A DNA stretch of 64,000 nucleotides from Burkholderiales bacterium. GTDB lineage: Bacteria; Pseudomonadota; Gammaproteobacteria; Burkholderiales; SG8-41. Below the pieces are notes generated by a model, which was not told the DNA's origin, did not search any database, and saw only the letters and a program-made list of their open reading frames with translations. Made by a program: the position numbers and the translations under genes. The stretch covers positions 1-64,000 of the forward strand of contig DATAJS010000027.1 of NCBI GenBank assembly GCA_036262035.1, given 5' to 3'. Each line of letters opens with the position of its first letter. Position 1 is the first letter of the stretch. Shown one piece after another: positions 9,481-18,559 of the stretch.

Positions 9481-10788
9481 ATGAACGTCCCCCGACTTGC
9501 CACCGCGCTCTCCGGTCCCCTGCCCACGCTCGAGCGCCACCTGCTCCGCGCGAGCTCGACGATCGAGCACTGGCTGCGCGGCCAATGGCAGGAGCACGAC
9601 GCCCCGTTCTACTGCTCGGTCGATCTGCGCAACAGCGGCTTCAAGATCGCGCCGGTCGACACCAACCTCTTCCCGGGCGGTTTCAATAATCTCAACCCCG
9701 ATTTCCACCCGCTGTGCGTGCAGGCGGCGATGACCGCGCTGGAAAAGGTCTGTCCCGAGGCGCGCGGCTGCGTGCTGATCCCCGAGAACCACACGCGCAA
9801 CCAGTTCTACCTCCAGAACGTCGCGACGCTGGCGAAGATCCTGCGTCACGCGGGCATGAACGTGCGCATCGGCAGCATGCTGCCCGAGATCGACAAGCCG
9901 ACCGACGTCGAGCTGCCCGACGGCGCAAAATTGCGGCTGGAACCGCTCGAGCGCAAGGGCAACCGTCTGTGCGTCGGCGACTTCGATCCCTGCGTGGTGC
10001 TGCTCAACAACGATCTGTCCGGCGGCATCCCGAAGATGCTGCAAGGCATCGAGCAGGCGCTGCTGCCGCCGCTGCACGCGGGCTGGGCGGTGCGGCGCAA
10101 GTCGAATCACTTCGAAGCCTATCGCCAGGTCGCCGAGGAGTTCGGCGAAGCGGTCGGCATCGACCCGTGGCTCATCAATCCGTATTTCGAGCGCTGCGGC
10201 AAGATCGACTTCCACGCGCGCAAGGGCGAGGAGTGCCTCGAAGGCTACGTCGCCGAGATCCTCGACGACATCCGCGCCAAGTACCGCGAGTACAAGATCG
10301 ACGCCGAGCCCTTCGTCATCGTGAAAGCCGACGCCGGCACCTACGGCATGGGCATCATGACGGTGAAAGACCCGTCGGAAGTCAAAGGCCTCAACCGCAA
10401 GCAGCGCAACAAGATGGCGGTGGTGAAGGAAGGCCTCGAAGTGCACGACGTGCTGGTGCAGGAAGGCGTGTATTCGTTCGAGACGGTCGAGGACGCGGTC
10501 GCCGAGCCCGTCGTCTACATGATAGACCACTACGTCGTCGGCGGCTTCTATCGCGTGCACACTTCGCGCGGCATGGACGAGAACCTCAACGCGCCCGGGA
10601 TGCACTTCGTGCCGCTCGCGTTCGCTTCGCCGTGCTCGTCGCCCGACCCCGACGATCCCGACTGCCCGCCCAACCGCTTCTACGCGTACGGCGTGGTCGC
10701 CCGCCTTGCGCTGCTCGCGGCCCAGAGAGAGCTGGAGATGACCGAGGATGCGCTCGACGAAGCACCGGCGGAGCCGGTGAATGAGTGA
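9481..10788 (+). CDS. gshA: Glutamate-cysteine ligase (proteobacterial GshA, ferrooxidans type)
   Basis: The product has 435 residues. It catalyses ATP-dependent joining of glutamate and cysteine, the first step of glutathione synthesis, in the cytosol. Characteristic segments are FYCSVDLRNSGFKIAPVDTN, FPGGFNNL, IPENHTRNQFY, VKADAGTYGMGIMTV and FYRVHTSRGMDENLNAPG, the family found in Acidithiobacillus and betaproteobacteria rather than the E. coli type. It starts at ATG 9481, with only weak Shine-Dalgarno character (AGGACC). gshB follows after a 64-nt gap holding an inverted repeat that overlaps this stop codon. Confidence 0.92.
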   Translation: MNVPRLATALSGPLPTLERHLLRASSTIEHWLRGQWQEHDAPFYCSVDLRNSGFKIAPVDTNLFPGGFNNLNPDFHPLCVQAAMTALEKVCPEARGCVLIPENHTRNQFYLQNVATLAKILRHAGMNVRIGSMLPEIDKPTDVELPDGAKLRLEPLERKGNRLCVGDFDPCVVLLNNDLSGGIPKMLQGIEQALLPPLHAGWAVRRKSNHFEAYRQVAEEFGEAVGIDPWLINPYFERCGKIDFHARKGEECLEGYVAEILDDIRAKYREYKIDAEPFVIVKADAGTYGMGIMTVKDPSEVKGLNRKQRNKMAVVKEGLEVHDVLVQEGVYSFETVEDAVAEPVVYMIDHYVVGGFYRVHTSRGMDENLNAPGMHFVPLAFASPCSSPDPDDPDCPPNRFYAYGVVARLALLAAQRELEMTEDALDEAPAEPVNE

Positions 10789-10846
10789 AGGGTGAAGGGA
10801 ATCGCATAGACCGGCCCCTTCGCCCTGCATCGTATTCACCCTTCAC
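10785..10846. repeat. Inverted tandem repeat, unit GTGAAGG, gshA-gshB gap
   Basis: The left arm GTGAAGGGTGAA (10785-10796) and the right arm TTCACCCTTCAC (10835-10846) are exact reverse complements around a spacer of about 38 nt. The gshA stop codon TGA (10786-10788) lies inside the left arm. Confidence 0.75.
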
Positions 10847-10852
10847 ATACGA

Positions 10853-11797
10853 ATGAAAATCGCCTTCATCGTCGATCCGCTCGACGAGTTCAAGCTCTAC
10901 AAGGACAGCACCTACGCGATGATGCGCGAGGCCGCGCAGCGCGGCCACGAGCTGCACGCGTTCCATCCCGAAGACCTCGCATGGATGAAGAGCGTGGTGT
11001 CGGCGTACTCGGCGCGCATCCACCTCACCGGCAGCGAGGACGACGCGTGGTACCACTTCGATCCCCATGCGCAGGTGCCGCTGGCGTCGTTCGACGCGGT
11101 GATCATGCGCAAGGACCCGCCGTTCGACATGGAGTACGTGTACGCCACGTATCTCCTCGAGATCGCGGAGAAGCAGGGTGCGCGCGTGTACAACAGCCCG
11201 CGCGCGATTCGCGATCACAACGAGAAGATGGCGATCGCGAAGTTTCCGCAGTTCACCGCGCCCACGCTCGTCACCCGGCGTGAAGCGCTCATCCGCGATT
11301 TCATCGCCGAGCACGGGGAAGCGATCCTCAAGCCTCTCGACGGCATGGGCGGCACCTCGATCTTCCGCGTGCGGCAGGACGACCCGAATCTCTCGGTCAT
11401 CCTGGAGACGATCACCGCCTACGGCGCGAAGACCACGATGGCGCAGCGCTACCTGCCGCAGATCAAGGACGGCGACAAGCGCATCCTGCTGATCGGCGGC
11501 AAACCCGCGCCATATTGCCTGGCGCGCATTCCCAAAGCGGGCGAGACTCGCGGCAACCTCGCCGCCGGCGGGACCGGGGTCGCCCGGCCGCTGTGCGCGA
11601 GGGACCGCGAGATCGCCGAAACGCTCGCGCCGCAGCTCTTCGAAGCGGGCTTGCTCCTCGTCGGGCTCGACGTGATCGGCGATTATCTGACCGAAGTCAA
11701 CGTGACCAGCCCCACCTGCTTCCAGGAAATCACCCAGCAGTCGGGCTTCAACGTCGCAGGAATGATGCTGGACGCGCTCGAGCGCGCCACAGCGTAA
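10853..11797 (+). CDS. gshB: Glutathione synthetase
   Basis: This 314-residue ATP-grasp enzyme adds glycine to gamma-glutamylcysteine. Family marks are VIMRKDPPFDMEYVYATYLL, the glycine-rich ATP loop KPLDGMGGTSIF, and the C-terminal metal site in LTEVNVTSPTCFQEI. The length equals that of E. coli GshB. It begins at ATG 10853 immediately after the inverted repeat, so it is probably read from the gshA transcript. It ends at TAA 11795-11797, inside a TAAAAT hexamer that may promote the next gene. Confidence 0.95.
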   Translation: MKIAFIVDPLDEFKLYKDSTYAMMREAAQRGHELHAFHPEDLAWMKSVVSAYSARIHLTGSEDDAWYHFDPHAQVPLASFDAVIMRKDPPFDMEYVYATYLLEIAEKQGARVYNSPRAIRDHNEKMAIAKFPQFTAPTLVTRREALIRDFIAEHGEAILKPLDGMGGTSIFRVRQDDPNLSVILETITAYGAKTTMAQRYLPQIKDGDKRILLIGGKPAPYCLARIPKAGETRGNLAAGGTGVARPLCARDREIAETLAPQLFEAGLLLVGLDVIGDYLTEVNVTSPTCFQEITQQSGFNVAGMMLDALERATA

Positions 11798-11800
11798 AAT
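11795..11800 (+). promoter_or_regulatory. Possible -10 element (leaderless arrangement) for the EIIA gene
   Basis: TAAAAT lies 7 nt before the ATG at 11808, so a transcript would begin at or next to the start codon. No good -35 is visible. It overlaps the gshB stop codon. Confidence 0.3.
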
Positions 11801-11807
11801 CTACGAG

Positions 11808-12224
11808 ATGATAGGAATACTCATCATCGCCCACGGCACGCTGGGCGAGTCGCTCATCCATTGTGCGAGCCACGTGCTCAACAAACGGCCGCCGCGGCTG
11901 CGCCAGCTCGGCGTCACCGCGCAGGACGATCCGCTGCTCCTGCTGCCTCAGGCGCGTGCGATGCTCAAAGAGCTCGACGACGGCAGCGGCGTGTTGATCC
12001 TGTCGGACATGTACGGCGGCTCGCCGTCGAACATCGCGGCGAAGCTGCTCGTCCCCGACCACATCGAGGGCGTCGCGGGCGTGAACCTGCCGATGCTGAT
12101 CCGCGCGCTGACCTATCGCGAGAAGCCGCTCGCCACGCTCGTGACCAAGGCGGTGAGCGGCGGCTGCGAAGGCGTGCTGCGCATACCGCCGCTCACCCTG
12201 CACAATGCTGCAACGGGAAGTTGA
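11808..12224 (+). CDS. PTS EIIA-Man-type regulatory protein
   Basis: This is a 138-residue EIIA domain of the mannose/sorbose family, with the phosphorylatable His9 in GILIIAHGTLGESL and the SDMYGGSPSNIA loop. No EIIB or EIIC gene is nearby; with HPr and enzyme I next door it forms the soluble, transport-free PTS of betaproteobacteria, thought to act in regulation rather than sugar uptake. It overlaps the HPr gene by 20 nt in another frame, so their translation is probably coupled. Confidence 0.9.
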   Translation: MIGILIIAHGTLGESLIHCASHVLNKRPPRLRQLGVTAQDDPLLLLPQARAMLKELDDGSGVLILSDMYGGSPSNIAAKLLVPDHIEGVAGVNLPMLIRALTYREKPLATLVTKAVSGGCEGVLRIPPLTLHNAATGS

Positions 12225-12474
12225 GATCATCAACAAGCTCGGGCTGCACGCCCGGGCGTCCGCCAGGCTGACCCAGGTCGCAGGCCGCTTCGAAGCCGAT
12301 GTCTGGCTGAGCCGTAACGGCCGCCGCGTCAACGCCAAGAGCATCATGGGCGTGATGATGCTCGCCGCCGCCAAGGGTTCCACCGTGCTCCTCGAGACCG
12401 ACGGCGCCGACGAGGGCGATGCGCTGGATGCGGTGGCCGCGCTCATCGCAGAGCGCTTCGGCGAAGACGAATGA
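12205..12474 (+). CDS. ptsH: Phosphocarrier protein HPr
   Basis: The product has 89 residues. The active His15 is in KLGLHARAS and the HPr-kinase target Ser46 in VNAKSIMGVMML, so both phosphorylation sites are intact. It passes phosphate from enzyme I to the EIIA protein encoded just upstream. It starts inside the EIIA gene. No hprK is seen in the window. Confidence 0.95.
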   Translation: MLQREVEIINKLGLHARASARLTQVAGRFEADVWLSRNGRRVNAKSIMGVMMLAAAKGSTVLLETDGADEGDALDAVAALIAERFGEDE

Positions 12475-12483
12475 CTATCGTCA

Positions 12484-12577
12484 GTGTCAAGTGTTGAACG
12501 TTTAGTGTTAAGTTGTCCGTGCGTCATCCTCGCCGCCGCTTTTCACTCAACACTTAACACTCGACACTAAACACTCG
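12484..12577. repeat. Inverted tandem repeat, unit about AGTGTTN, ptsH-ptsI gap
   Basis: The left arm (12484-12515) reads as imperfect GTGTTNAGTGTT units. The right arm (12548-12577) is the reverse-complement series (AACACTTAACACT). It nearly fills the 105-nt gap between HPr and enzyme I. Confidence 0.75.
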
Positions 12578-12579
12578 CC

Positions 12580-14307
12580 ATGTCCTTCGCGTTACACGGC
12601 ATTCCCGTCTCCGGCGGCATCGCGATCGGCTACGCGCACCTCATCTCGCACGCGCAGCTCGAGGCCGCGCACTACCGCGTACCCGATCACCAGATCGCCG
12701 ACGAGGTGAAGCGCTTCGACGGGGCGGTCGAAAGCGTGCGCGCCGACCTCTCGCGGCTGCGCGGCACGGTGCCGAAAACCGCGCCGGCGGAATTCGTCGG
12801 CTTCATCGACGTGCACCTCATGATCCTCAACGACTCGATGCTGTCGGTCCAGCCGAAGCGCATCATCGAGCAGGAACGCTGCAACGCCGAATGGGCGCTC
12901 AAGATCCAGATGGACGCGCTGCTCGCGCAGTTCGACCAGATCGAGGACGCGTACCTGCGCGAGCGCCGGACCGACGTGATCCAGGTCGTCGAGCGCGTGA
13001 TGAAGTCGCTGCTGGGTCATCCCGGCTACGCGCCGCCGCAGACCGACGACGGCCGCAAGCTCATTCTGGTCGCACACGACCTCTCGCCCGCCGACGTGGT
13101 GCAGTTCAAGCAGCACCACTTCGCGAGCTTCATCACCGATCTCGGCGGCACGACCTCGCACACCGCGGTCGTCGCGCGCAGCCTCAACATCCCGTCGATC
13201 GTGGCGCTGCACGAGGCGAGACAGCTCATTCGCGAGAACGAGCTCGTCATCGTCGACGGCACGCAGGGCGTGGTCATCGTCGACCCCGACAGCCAGGCGC
13301 TCGCCGAATACGAGCTCAGGCAGAGCCAGTTCGAGCTCGAGCGGCTGAAGCTCAAGCGCCTGCGCTACATGCGCGCGGCGACGCTCGACGGCATCGCGGT
13401 CGAGCTGCAGGCGAACATCGAGGGACCCGACGACGTCGGCCAGGCGCGCGAGAACGGCGCCACCGGCATCGGCCTCTTCCGCAGCGAGTTCCTGTTCCTC
13501 GGCCGCACCGAGCTGCCCGACGAGGACGAGCAGTTCGAGGCGTATCGCCGCGTCGCGCAGGAGATGGAAGGCGCGCCGGTGACGATCCGCACCTACGATC
13601 TCGGCGCCGACAAGGACACCGAAGAGACCGCGCAGCGCTTCGTCACCAATCCCGCGTTGGGACTGCGCGCGATCCGGCTCTGCCTCATCGAGCCGCAGCG
13701 CTTCCTGATACAGCTGCGGGCGCTCCTGCGCGCGTCGCATTACGGCAAGATCAACATCCTGGTGCCGATGCTCGCGACGGTGCGCGAGGTCGAGCAGACC
13801 CTGCTGCACATCGAACAGGCCAGGGCGAGCCTCGACGCCGAAGGCGTGCCCTACGACCGCGAGGTGAAGATCGGCGGGATGATCGAAATACCCGCGGCGG
13901 CGCTCGCGCTCGGCATCTTCACGCGCAGCCTGGATTTCCTTTCGATCGGCACCAACGACCTCATCCAGTACACGCTGGCGGTCGACCGCACCGACGACGC
14001 CGTCGCGCATCTCTACGACCCGCTCCATCCCGCGGTGCTGTCGCTCATCGCGCACGTGCTCAAGACCGCCGACAAGGCGCGCGTGCCGGTCGCGCTGTGC
14101 GGCGAGATGGCGGGCGACCTCACGCTGACCCGCCTCCTGCTCGGCCTGGGACTGCGCCAGTACTCGATGCACTCGGCGCATCTGCTCGAGGTCAAGCAGC
14201 GCATCCTCCAGACCAACCTGTCGCAGGCCAAGCCCCTGGCGCTGCGCATGCTTCGCGAAAACGACCCGGAGCGGCTGCGGGCGCTGCTGGACAAGATGAA
14301 CGCCTGA
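12580..14307 (+). CDS. ptsI: PTS enzyme I (phosphoenolpyruvate-protein phosphotransferase)
   Basis: The product has 575 residues. It moves phosphate from PEP to HPr. The phosphohistidine is His194 in DLGGTTSHTAVVARSLNIPS; the PEP-binding barrel shows GIGLFRSEFLF and the C-terminal signature SIGTNDLIQYTLAVDR and CGEMAG. The length is normal. It begins at ATG 12580 directly after the inverted repeat. Together with EIIA and HPr it completes a phosphorylation chain with no sugar-specific permease in the window. Confidence 0.95.
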   Translation: MSFALHGIPVSGGIAIGYAHLISHAQLEAAHYRVPDHQIADEVKRFDGAVESVRADLSRLRGTVPKTAPAEFVGFIDVHLMILNDSMLSVQPKRIIEQERCNAEWALKIQMDALLAQFDQIEDAYLRERRTDVIQVVERVMKSLLGHPGYAPPQTDDGRKLILVAHDLSPADVVQFKQHHFASFITDLGGTTSHTAVVARSLNIPSIVALHEARQLIRENELVIVDGTQGVVIVDPDSQALAEYELRQSQFELERLKLKRLRYMRAATLDGIAVELQANIEGPDDVGQARENGATGIGLFRSEFLFLGRTELPDEDEQFEAYRRVAQEMEGAPVTIRTYDLGADKDTEETAQRFVTNPALGLRAIRLCLIEPQRFLIQLRALLRASHYGKINILVPMLATVREVEQTLLHIEQARASLDAEGVPYDREVKIGGMIEIPAAALALGIFTRSLDFLSIGTNDLIQYTLAVDRTDDAVAHLYDPLHPAVLSLIAHVLKTADKARVPVALCGEMAGDLTLTRLLLGLGLRQYSMHSAHLLEVKQRILQTNLSQAKPLALRMLRENDPERLRALLDKMNA

Positions 14308-14311
14308 CGGC

Positions 14312-14458
14312 GTGAAGAAGTGACGGGCAAACCGGTGACGGATGAAGCGGTGACGAAAAACGTTCCCTCCCCCCGCGCACGCGGGGGAGGGCCAGGGTGG
14401 GGGGGGCGTCACTGCCTCACCCGTCACCGTTCTATCCGTCACCGCCGCATCCGTCACC
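14312..14458. repeat. Inverted tandem repeat, unit about GTGACGGATGAAGCG, ptsI-metX gap
   Basis: The left arm (14312-14355) holds three to four units of the GTGACGG(A/G)TGAA(A/G)C type. The right arm (14407-14458) carries the reverse-complement series (CCGTCACC, repeated four times). Between the arms, at about 14365-14391, is a second GC-rich hairpin (CCCTCCCC... / ...GGGGAGGG). It begins 4 nt after the ptsI stop. Confidence 0.75.
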
Positions 14459-14504
14459 CTTAATTGACAAGGCCTTACGCAGTCGGTAACTTTCAAGCAG
14501 CAAC

Positions 14505-14556
14505 ACGCGCCGATTTGAGATCAGCTTGCGGGCGCGTTACAAATACGGCTAAAGAG
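14505..14556 (+). promoter_or_regulatory. SAM-II riboswitch upstream of metX
   Basis: P1 is a perfect 7-bp stem, ACGCGCC (14505-14511) with GGCGCGT (14531-14537). The conserved GATTT follows P1 (14512-14516), CTTGC precedes the 3' P1 strand, and AAATACGGCTAAA (14541-14553) supplies the H-type pseudoknot partner of CCGATTT plus the GCTAAA tail. This is the SAM-II (SAM-alpha) layout known from metX leaders. Binding S-adenosylmethionine should lower metX-metW expression. Confidence 0.88.
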
Positions 14557-14577
14557 ATTACGAGACAGTCTCTCTAG

Positions 14578-14612
14578 AACCCGGTGCAAGCGTGATCGCT
14601 CACCGGGTTTTT
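14578..14612 (+). terminator. Terminator between SAM-II aptamer and metX
   Basis: AACCCGGTG (14578-14586) pairs with CACCGGGTT (14601-14609) around a 14-nt loop and is followed by a T5 run. It lies 22 nt after the aptamer. This suggests riboswitch control by transcription attenuation, perhaps in addition to the ribosome-site masking usual for SAM-II. Confidence 0.8.
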
Positions 14613-14618
14613 CGTTTT

Positions 14619-15800
14619 ATGGGCGGGAGCTCCACGGATTTGGACAGCGTCATCGGAACGTCACCCGACGGCCGCTCGGTCGGCATCGTCACGCCGCGCA
14701 GCGCGCATTTCGACGAGCCGCTGACGCTCAAGGGCGGCGCGATCATCGAAGGCTACGATCTCGCCTACGAGACCTACGGCACGCTCAACGCCGAGCGCTC
14801 GAACGCGGTCCTGATCTGTCACGCGCTCAATGCGTCCCACCACGTCGCCGGCTGGTACGCGCAAGATCCGAAGAGCGTCGGCTGGTGGGACAACATGATC
14901 GGTCCCGGCAAGCCGGTCGACACCAACCGCTTCTTCGTCGTCGGCGTGAACAACCTCGGCGGCTGCCACGGCTCGACCGGACCGTGCAGCATCGATGCGA
15001 AGACGGGCAGGCGCTGGGGGAGCCGCTTCCCCGTCGTGACCGTCGAAGACTGGGTCGCCGCGCAGGCGAGGCTCGCTTCGATGCTCGGGATCGAGCGCTT
15101 CGCCGCGGTGATGGGCGGCTCTTTAGGCGCGATGCAGGCGCTGCAATGGACGATGAGCTTTCCGGACAAGCTCCGGCACTCGATCGTCATCGCGTGCGCG
15201 CCCAACCTCTCGGCGCAGAACATCGCGTTCAACGAAGTCGCGCGCCAGGCGATCGTCACCGATCCCGATTTCCACGGCGGCGACTACTACGAGCACGGCG
15301 TCAAACCGCAGCGGGGCTTGCGCGTCGCGCGCATGGTCGGACACATCACGTATCTGTCCGACGACGAGATGGCGAACAAGTTCGGGCGGCAGCTGAAGAA
15401 CGGCAAGCTCTCGTACTCGTTCGACAGCGAGTTCCAGATCGAGTCGTACCTGCGCTACCAGGCCGACAAGTTCTCCGATTATTTCGACGCGAACACGTAC
15501 TTGCGCATCACCAAGGCGCTCGATTACTTCGACCCGGCGCTGGAGTACGGCGGCAATCTCGCGTCCGCGCTCGCCCGCGCCAGGGCGGCGTTCCTCGTCG
15601 TCTCGTTCACGACCGACTGGCGTTTCTCGCCCGAGCGCTCGCGCGAGATCGTCAAGGCGGTGCTCGACAACCGCGGGCAGGTCACCTACGCCGAGATCGA
15701 CGCCCCGCACGGCCACGACGCTTTCCTGCTCGACGACGAGCGCTATCACCACCTCGTCGCGGCCTACTTCGACCGCATCGCCGCCGAGGTGAAAGCGTGA
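14619..15800 (+). CDS. metX: Homoserine O-acyltransferase MetX
   Basis: The product has about 393 residues. This alpha/beta-hydrolase fold enzyme acylates homoserine in methionine synthesis (acetyl or succinyl donor cannot be told by eye). The nucleophile elbow is [12 protein letters not shown], the oxyanion region [13 protein letters not shown], and the catalytic His is in [12 protein letters not shown]. The start is uncertain. ATG 14619 is the first after the terminator. TTG 14640 has a better ribosome site (GGCGGGAG, 10 nt upstream). A GTG at 14592 is excluded because it lies inside the terminator. The stop overlaps the metW start. Confidence 0.92.
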   Translation: MGGSSTDLDSVIGTSPDGRSVGIVTPRSAHFDEPLTLKGGAIIEGYDLAYETYGTLNAERSNAVLICHALNASHHVAGWYAQDPKSVGWWDNMIGPGKPVDTNRFFVVGVNNLGGCHGSTGPCSIDAKTGRRWGSRFPVVTVEDWVAAQARLASMLGIERFAAVMGGSLGAMQALQWTMSFPDKLRHSIVIACAPNLSAQNIAFNEVARQAIVTDPDFHGGDYYEHGVKPQRGLRVARMVGHITYLSDDEMANKFGRQLKNGKLSYSFDSEFQIESYLRYQADKFSDYFDANTYLRITKALDYFDPALEYGGNLASALARARAAFLVVSFTTDWRFSPERSREIVKAVLDNRGQVTYAEIDAPHGHDAFLLDDERYHHLVAAYFDRIAAEVKA

Positions 15801-16414
15801 GCGGGGGCAACGGCGTCCAGCGCCATCGTCCCGACTTCGCAGCCATCGCCGGTTGGATCAACCTGGGATCGAGCGTGCTCGACCTGGGCTGCGGCGACGG
15901 CACGCTGCTCAGGTATCTCAAGGAGACGCGGCAGACCCGCGGCTACGGCGTCGAGATCGACGACACCTCGATCCTGAAGTGCGTGAAGAACGGCGTGAAC
16001 GTCGTGCAGAGCGACCTCGAGCGCGGCCTCTCGGGATTCGAGGACAACTCGTTCGACTACGTCGTGCTGTCGCAGACGATCCAGGCGATGAAGAACAGCG
16101 AGACGATCATCCGCGAGATGCTGCGCGTGGGCCGAGAAGGGATCGTCACCTTTCCCAACTTCGGCTACTGGAAGAACCGCGTCGCGGTGGTCAAAGGCCG
16201 CATGCCGGTCTCCGACAACCTGCCGTACGAGTGGTACGACACCCCCAACGTCCACCTCTGCGCGATCGCCGATTTCGAGCGGTTCTGCGAGGAGCGGGGG
16301 ATACGGATATTGGAGAGGAAGGTGCTGACCAACGGGAAACCGGTGGTGACCTTACCGAATCTTCTGGGCGCGCTTGCCGTCTATCACTTTGGGAATGGCC
16401 GGCAGAAGAAGTGA
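15797..16414 (+). CDS. metW: Methionine biosynthesis protein MetW
   Basis: This is a 205-residue Rossmann-fold methyltransferase-like protein with the SAM-binding motif [15 protein letters not shown]. MetW partners MetX in proteobacteria and is needed for its activity in some. It starts at GTG 15797 within the GTGA overlap with metX, so translation is coupled and it shares the SAM-II control. Its TGA stop lies in an intergenic repeat arm shared with the convergent ampG. Confidence 0.93.
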   Translation: MSGGNGVQRHRPDFAAIAGWINLGSSVLDLGCGDGTLLRYLKETRQTRGYGVEIDDTSILKCVKNGVNVVQSDLERGLSGFEDNSFDYVVLSQTIQAMKNSETIIREMLRVGREGIVTFPNFGYWKNRVAVVKGRMPVSDNLPYEWYDTPNVHLCAIADFERFCEERGIRILERKVLTNGKPVVTLPNLLGALAVYHFGNGRQKK

Positions 16415-16464
16415 TGAGGTGACGGTGATAACCCGATCTCATCACCTCTATCTCTTCACTCCTT
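16407..16464. repeat. Inverted repeat, unit GTGATGAG, metW-ampG convergent gap
   Basis: The left arm (16407-16430) reads GTGATGAGGTGACGGTGAT. The right arm (16436-16464), on the other strand, reads GTGAAGAGATAGAGGTGATG. The stop codons of both convergent genes (metW TGA 16412-16414; ampG TGA at 16456-16458 on the minus strand) are built from the repeat. Confidence 0.65.
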
Positions 16465-17736
16465 CGCGGCGCTGCCCACCGACAGGTCGGCCAAGCCGCT
16501 GCGCATCATCAGCCAGAACACCACCACACCGGGCACCGCGATCACCGTCGTCAGCACGTAGAAGTTGACGTAGCCCATCGCCTCGATCAGCGCGCCGGCG
16601 CTGGTGCCGGTGAGCAGGCGCCCGGCGATGCTTGCCAGCGCGGAGAGCAAGGCGTACTGGGTCGCGGTGAAGCGCAGGTTGCACAGCGCAGACAGATACG
16701 CGACGACGGTGACGCCGCCGATGCCGCTCGCGAAGTTCTCGAAGGCCACCGCCGCCGCCATGCCGTAGTTGGTGTGCCCCGCCGCGGCGAGCGCCGCGAA
16801 GCCGAAGTTCGACACCGCCATGAGGATGAGGCTGATCAGCACCGAGCGCTTCATGCCCAGCTTCGCGTAGAGAATCCCGCCGACGAACACCCCCACGAGC
16901 AGCGCGACGAAACCCACGCCGACGTCGTAGAAAGCCACCTCGTCGTTGCTGAAGCCCAGGTCCTGGAACAACAGCCGCAGCGAGAGGTTGGCCAGCGTGT
17001 CGCCGATCTTGTGGATCAGCACGAAGGCCAGCACGACGAGCGCGCCCTGGCGCCTCAGAAACTCGAACAGCGGGCTGAAGTACGCGATCACCGCTTCGGC
17101 CACGCCGCGCGCCTTCTCGGGCTGCCGGTGGCGCGACGGCTCGCCCATGACGACGCCGACGAGCATCGCCGGGAGCGCGAACACCGCGCATGCGGCGTAG
17201 GCGGCGGCCCAGCCGAAGCGGACCGCGAGCACCAGCGCGAGCGCGCCTGCCGCCGAGGCGCCGATGCGCCAGCCGTACTGCGACATGCCCGAGCCGATTC
17301 CGAGCTGGCGAGGCTCGAGGAGCTCGATGCGATAGGCGTCGATGATGATGTCGTACGTCGCGCCGGCGACGCCGACGCAGATCGCCGCAATCGCGACGAG
17401 ATAGAGATCGGCTTCAGGATCGACCGAGCCCAGGAACGCCACCGCCGCGATGACGAGCACTCCGGTGAGCCACAGCCAGCTTCGCCGCTGCCCGAAGCGC
17501 CCGATGACCGGCAGGCGCACCTGGTCGATGAGCGGCGCCCACAGGAACTTGAAGTTGTAGGCGAGGAAGGTCAGCGCGAACGCGGTCACCGCGCTCTTGG
17601 TGATGCCCTGCTGCGCGAGGCGCGTGGTGAGCGTCGCGCCGATCATCGCGAACGGGAAACCCGACGAGATGCCGAGGAAGAGCGCGGCGAGCGGCGCCCG
17701 CTCCAGGTAGGGCTTCAGACCGTCAGCCCAGCGCAT
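16456..17736 (-). CDS. ampG: AmpG-family MFS transporter (muropeptide permease)
   Basis: The product has 426 residues and about 12 transmembrane helices. The family opening is seen in LGISSGFPFAMIGATLTTRL and FLWAPLIDQVRLP, with TYDIIIDAYRIELL in the middle. AmpG imports anhydro-muropeptides from the periplasm for peptidoglycan recycling and, in many species, AmpC induction. Its start codon lies inside the end of the xth gene (14-nt overlap), so the two form a minus-strand pair. It lacks the long C-terminal extension seen in some AmpGs. Confidence 0.88.
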   Translation of the reverse strand: MRWADGLKPYLERAPLAALFLGISSGFPFAMIGATLTTRLAQQGITKSAVTAFALTFLAYNFKFLWAPLIDQVRLPVIGRFGQRRSWLWLTGVLVIAAVAFLGSVDPEADLYLVAIAAICVGVAGATYDIIIDAYRIELLEPRQLGIGSGMSQYGWRIGASAAGALALVLAVRFGWAAAYAACAVFALPAMLVGVVMGEPSRHRQPEKARGVAEAVIAYFSPLFEFLRRQGALVVLAFVLIHKIGDTLANLSLRLLFQDLGFSNDEVAFYDVGVGFVALLVGVFVGGILYAKLGMKRSVLISLILMAVSNFGFAALAAAGHTNYGMAAAVAFENFASGIGGVTVVAYLSALCNLRFTATQYALLSALASIAGRLLTGTSAGALIEAMGYVNFYVLTTVIAVPGVVVFWLMMRSGLADLSVGSAAKE

Positions 17737-18502
17737 ACTCGTAATCGATGGTGAGCGGCGCGTGGTCGGAGAAGCGCTGCGTCTTGTAGATCGCGCAGCG
17801 CCGCGCGGTCGCTGCGATGCCCGGCGTGGCGATGTGGTAGTCGATGCGCCAGCCGACGTTCTTCGCCCACGCCTGGCCGCGGTTGGACCACCACGTGTAC
17901 TGGTCGGGGCGGCAGTCGACGCAGCGGAAGACGTCCACCCAGCCGAGCTCGTCGAAGACTCGCGTCAGCCACTCGCGCTCCTCCGGCAGGAAACCCGAGT
18001 TCTTGCGGTTGCCGCGCCAGTTTCTGAGATCGATCTCCTTGTGCGCGATGTTCCAGTCGCCGCACAACACGATCTCGCGCCCTTCCGCGCGCAACGCCTT
18101 CAAGTGAGGGAAGAAGCGCTTCATGAACGCGAACTTCACCTGCTGGCGCTCTTCCCCGCTGGAGCCCGAAGGCTTGTATAGCGAGATCACCGACAGATTG
18201 CCGAAGTCGAGGCGCAGGTAACGCCCTTCACGGTCGATGTCGGGAATGCCGAGACCTTCGACGACCCGGTCGGGCGTGTGCCGGGTATAGATGCCCACCC
18301 CGCTGTAGCCCTTCTTCTCGGCGCAATGGAAATAGCCTTTGAGCCGGCCGACGCGCGTGAGCTCGGGCGTGAGATCGCCGGCATGGCACTTGAGCTCCTG
18401 CACGCACACGAGATCGGCGCGGGAACGGGCGAGCCAGGTATGGAAGCCCTTGCGGGCGGCGGACCGGATGCCGTTGAGGTTCAGCGTTATAATTCTCAGC
18501 AT
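17723..18502 (-). CDS. xth: Exodeoxyribonuclease III (AP endonuclease)
   Basis: This is a 259-residue EEP-fold nuclease that cleaves at abasic sites and removes 3' blocking groups. Motifs are [11 protein letters not shown], the metal Glu in [24 protein letters not shown], and the closing [14 protein letters not shown]. The length matches E. coli XthA. It is divergent from pyrE, and the two start regions share the short segment around 18488-18560. Confidence 0.94.
   Translation of the reverse strand: MLRIITLNLNGIRSAARKGFHTWLARSRADLVCVQELKCHAGDLTPELTRVGRLKGYFHCAEKKGYSGVGIYTRHTPDRVVEGLGIPDIDREGRYLRLDFGNLSVISLYKPSGSSGEERQQVKFAFMKRFFPHLKALRAEGREIVLCGDWNIAHKEIDLRNWRGNRKNSGFLPEEREWLTRVFDELGWVDVFRCVDCRPDQYTWWSNRGQAWAKNVGWRIDYHIATPGIAATARRCAIYKTQRFSDHAPLTIDYEYALG
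18488..18493 (+). promoter_or_regulatory. -10 element for pyrE
   Basis: A perfect TATAAT stands in the otherwise GC-rich first codons of the divergent xth gene, 66 nt before the pyrE ATG. No convincing -35 is visible. Confidence 0.4.
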
Positions 18503-18559
18503 TTACAAGCAGTTCGCGCTGCGCTACACCACGCGGACAGCGTGTCAGGGGACCGCAAG

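Noticed and set aside
14365-14391. The GC-rich hairpin in the ptsI-metX gap as an RNA gene or terminator
   Set aside because: It has no T-run and no conserved RNA features; it sits in the spacer of the inverted tandem repeat and is best counted as part of it.
14592-14618. GTG 14592 as the metX start
   Set aside because: The codon is in the loop of the intrinsic terminator; starting there would place the start within an attenuator, and the extra residues are unlike MetX.
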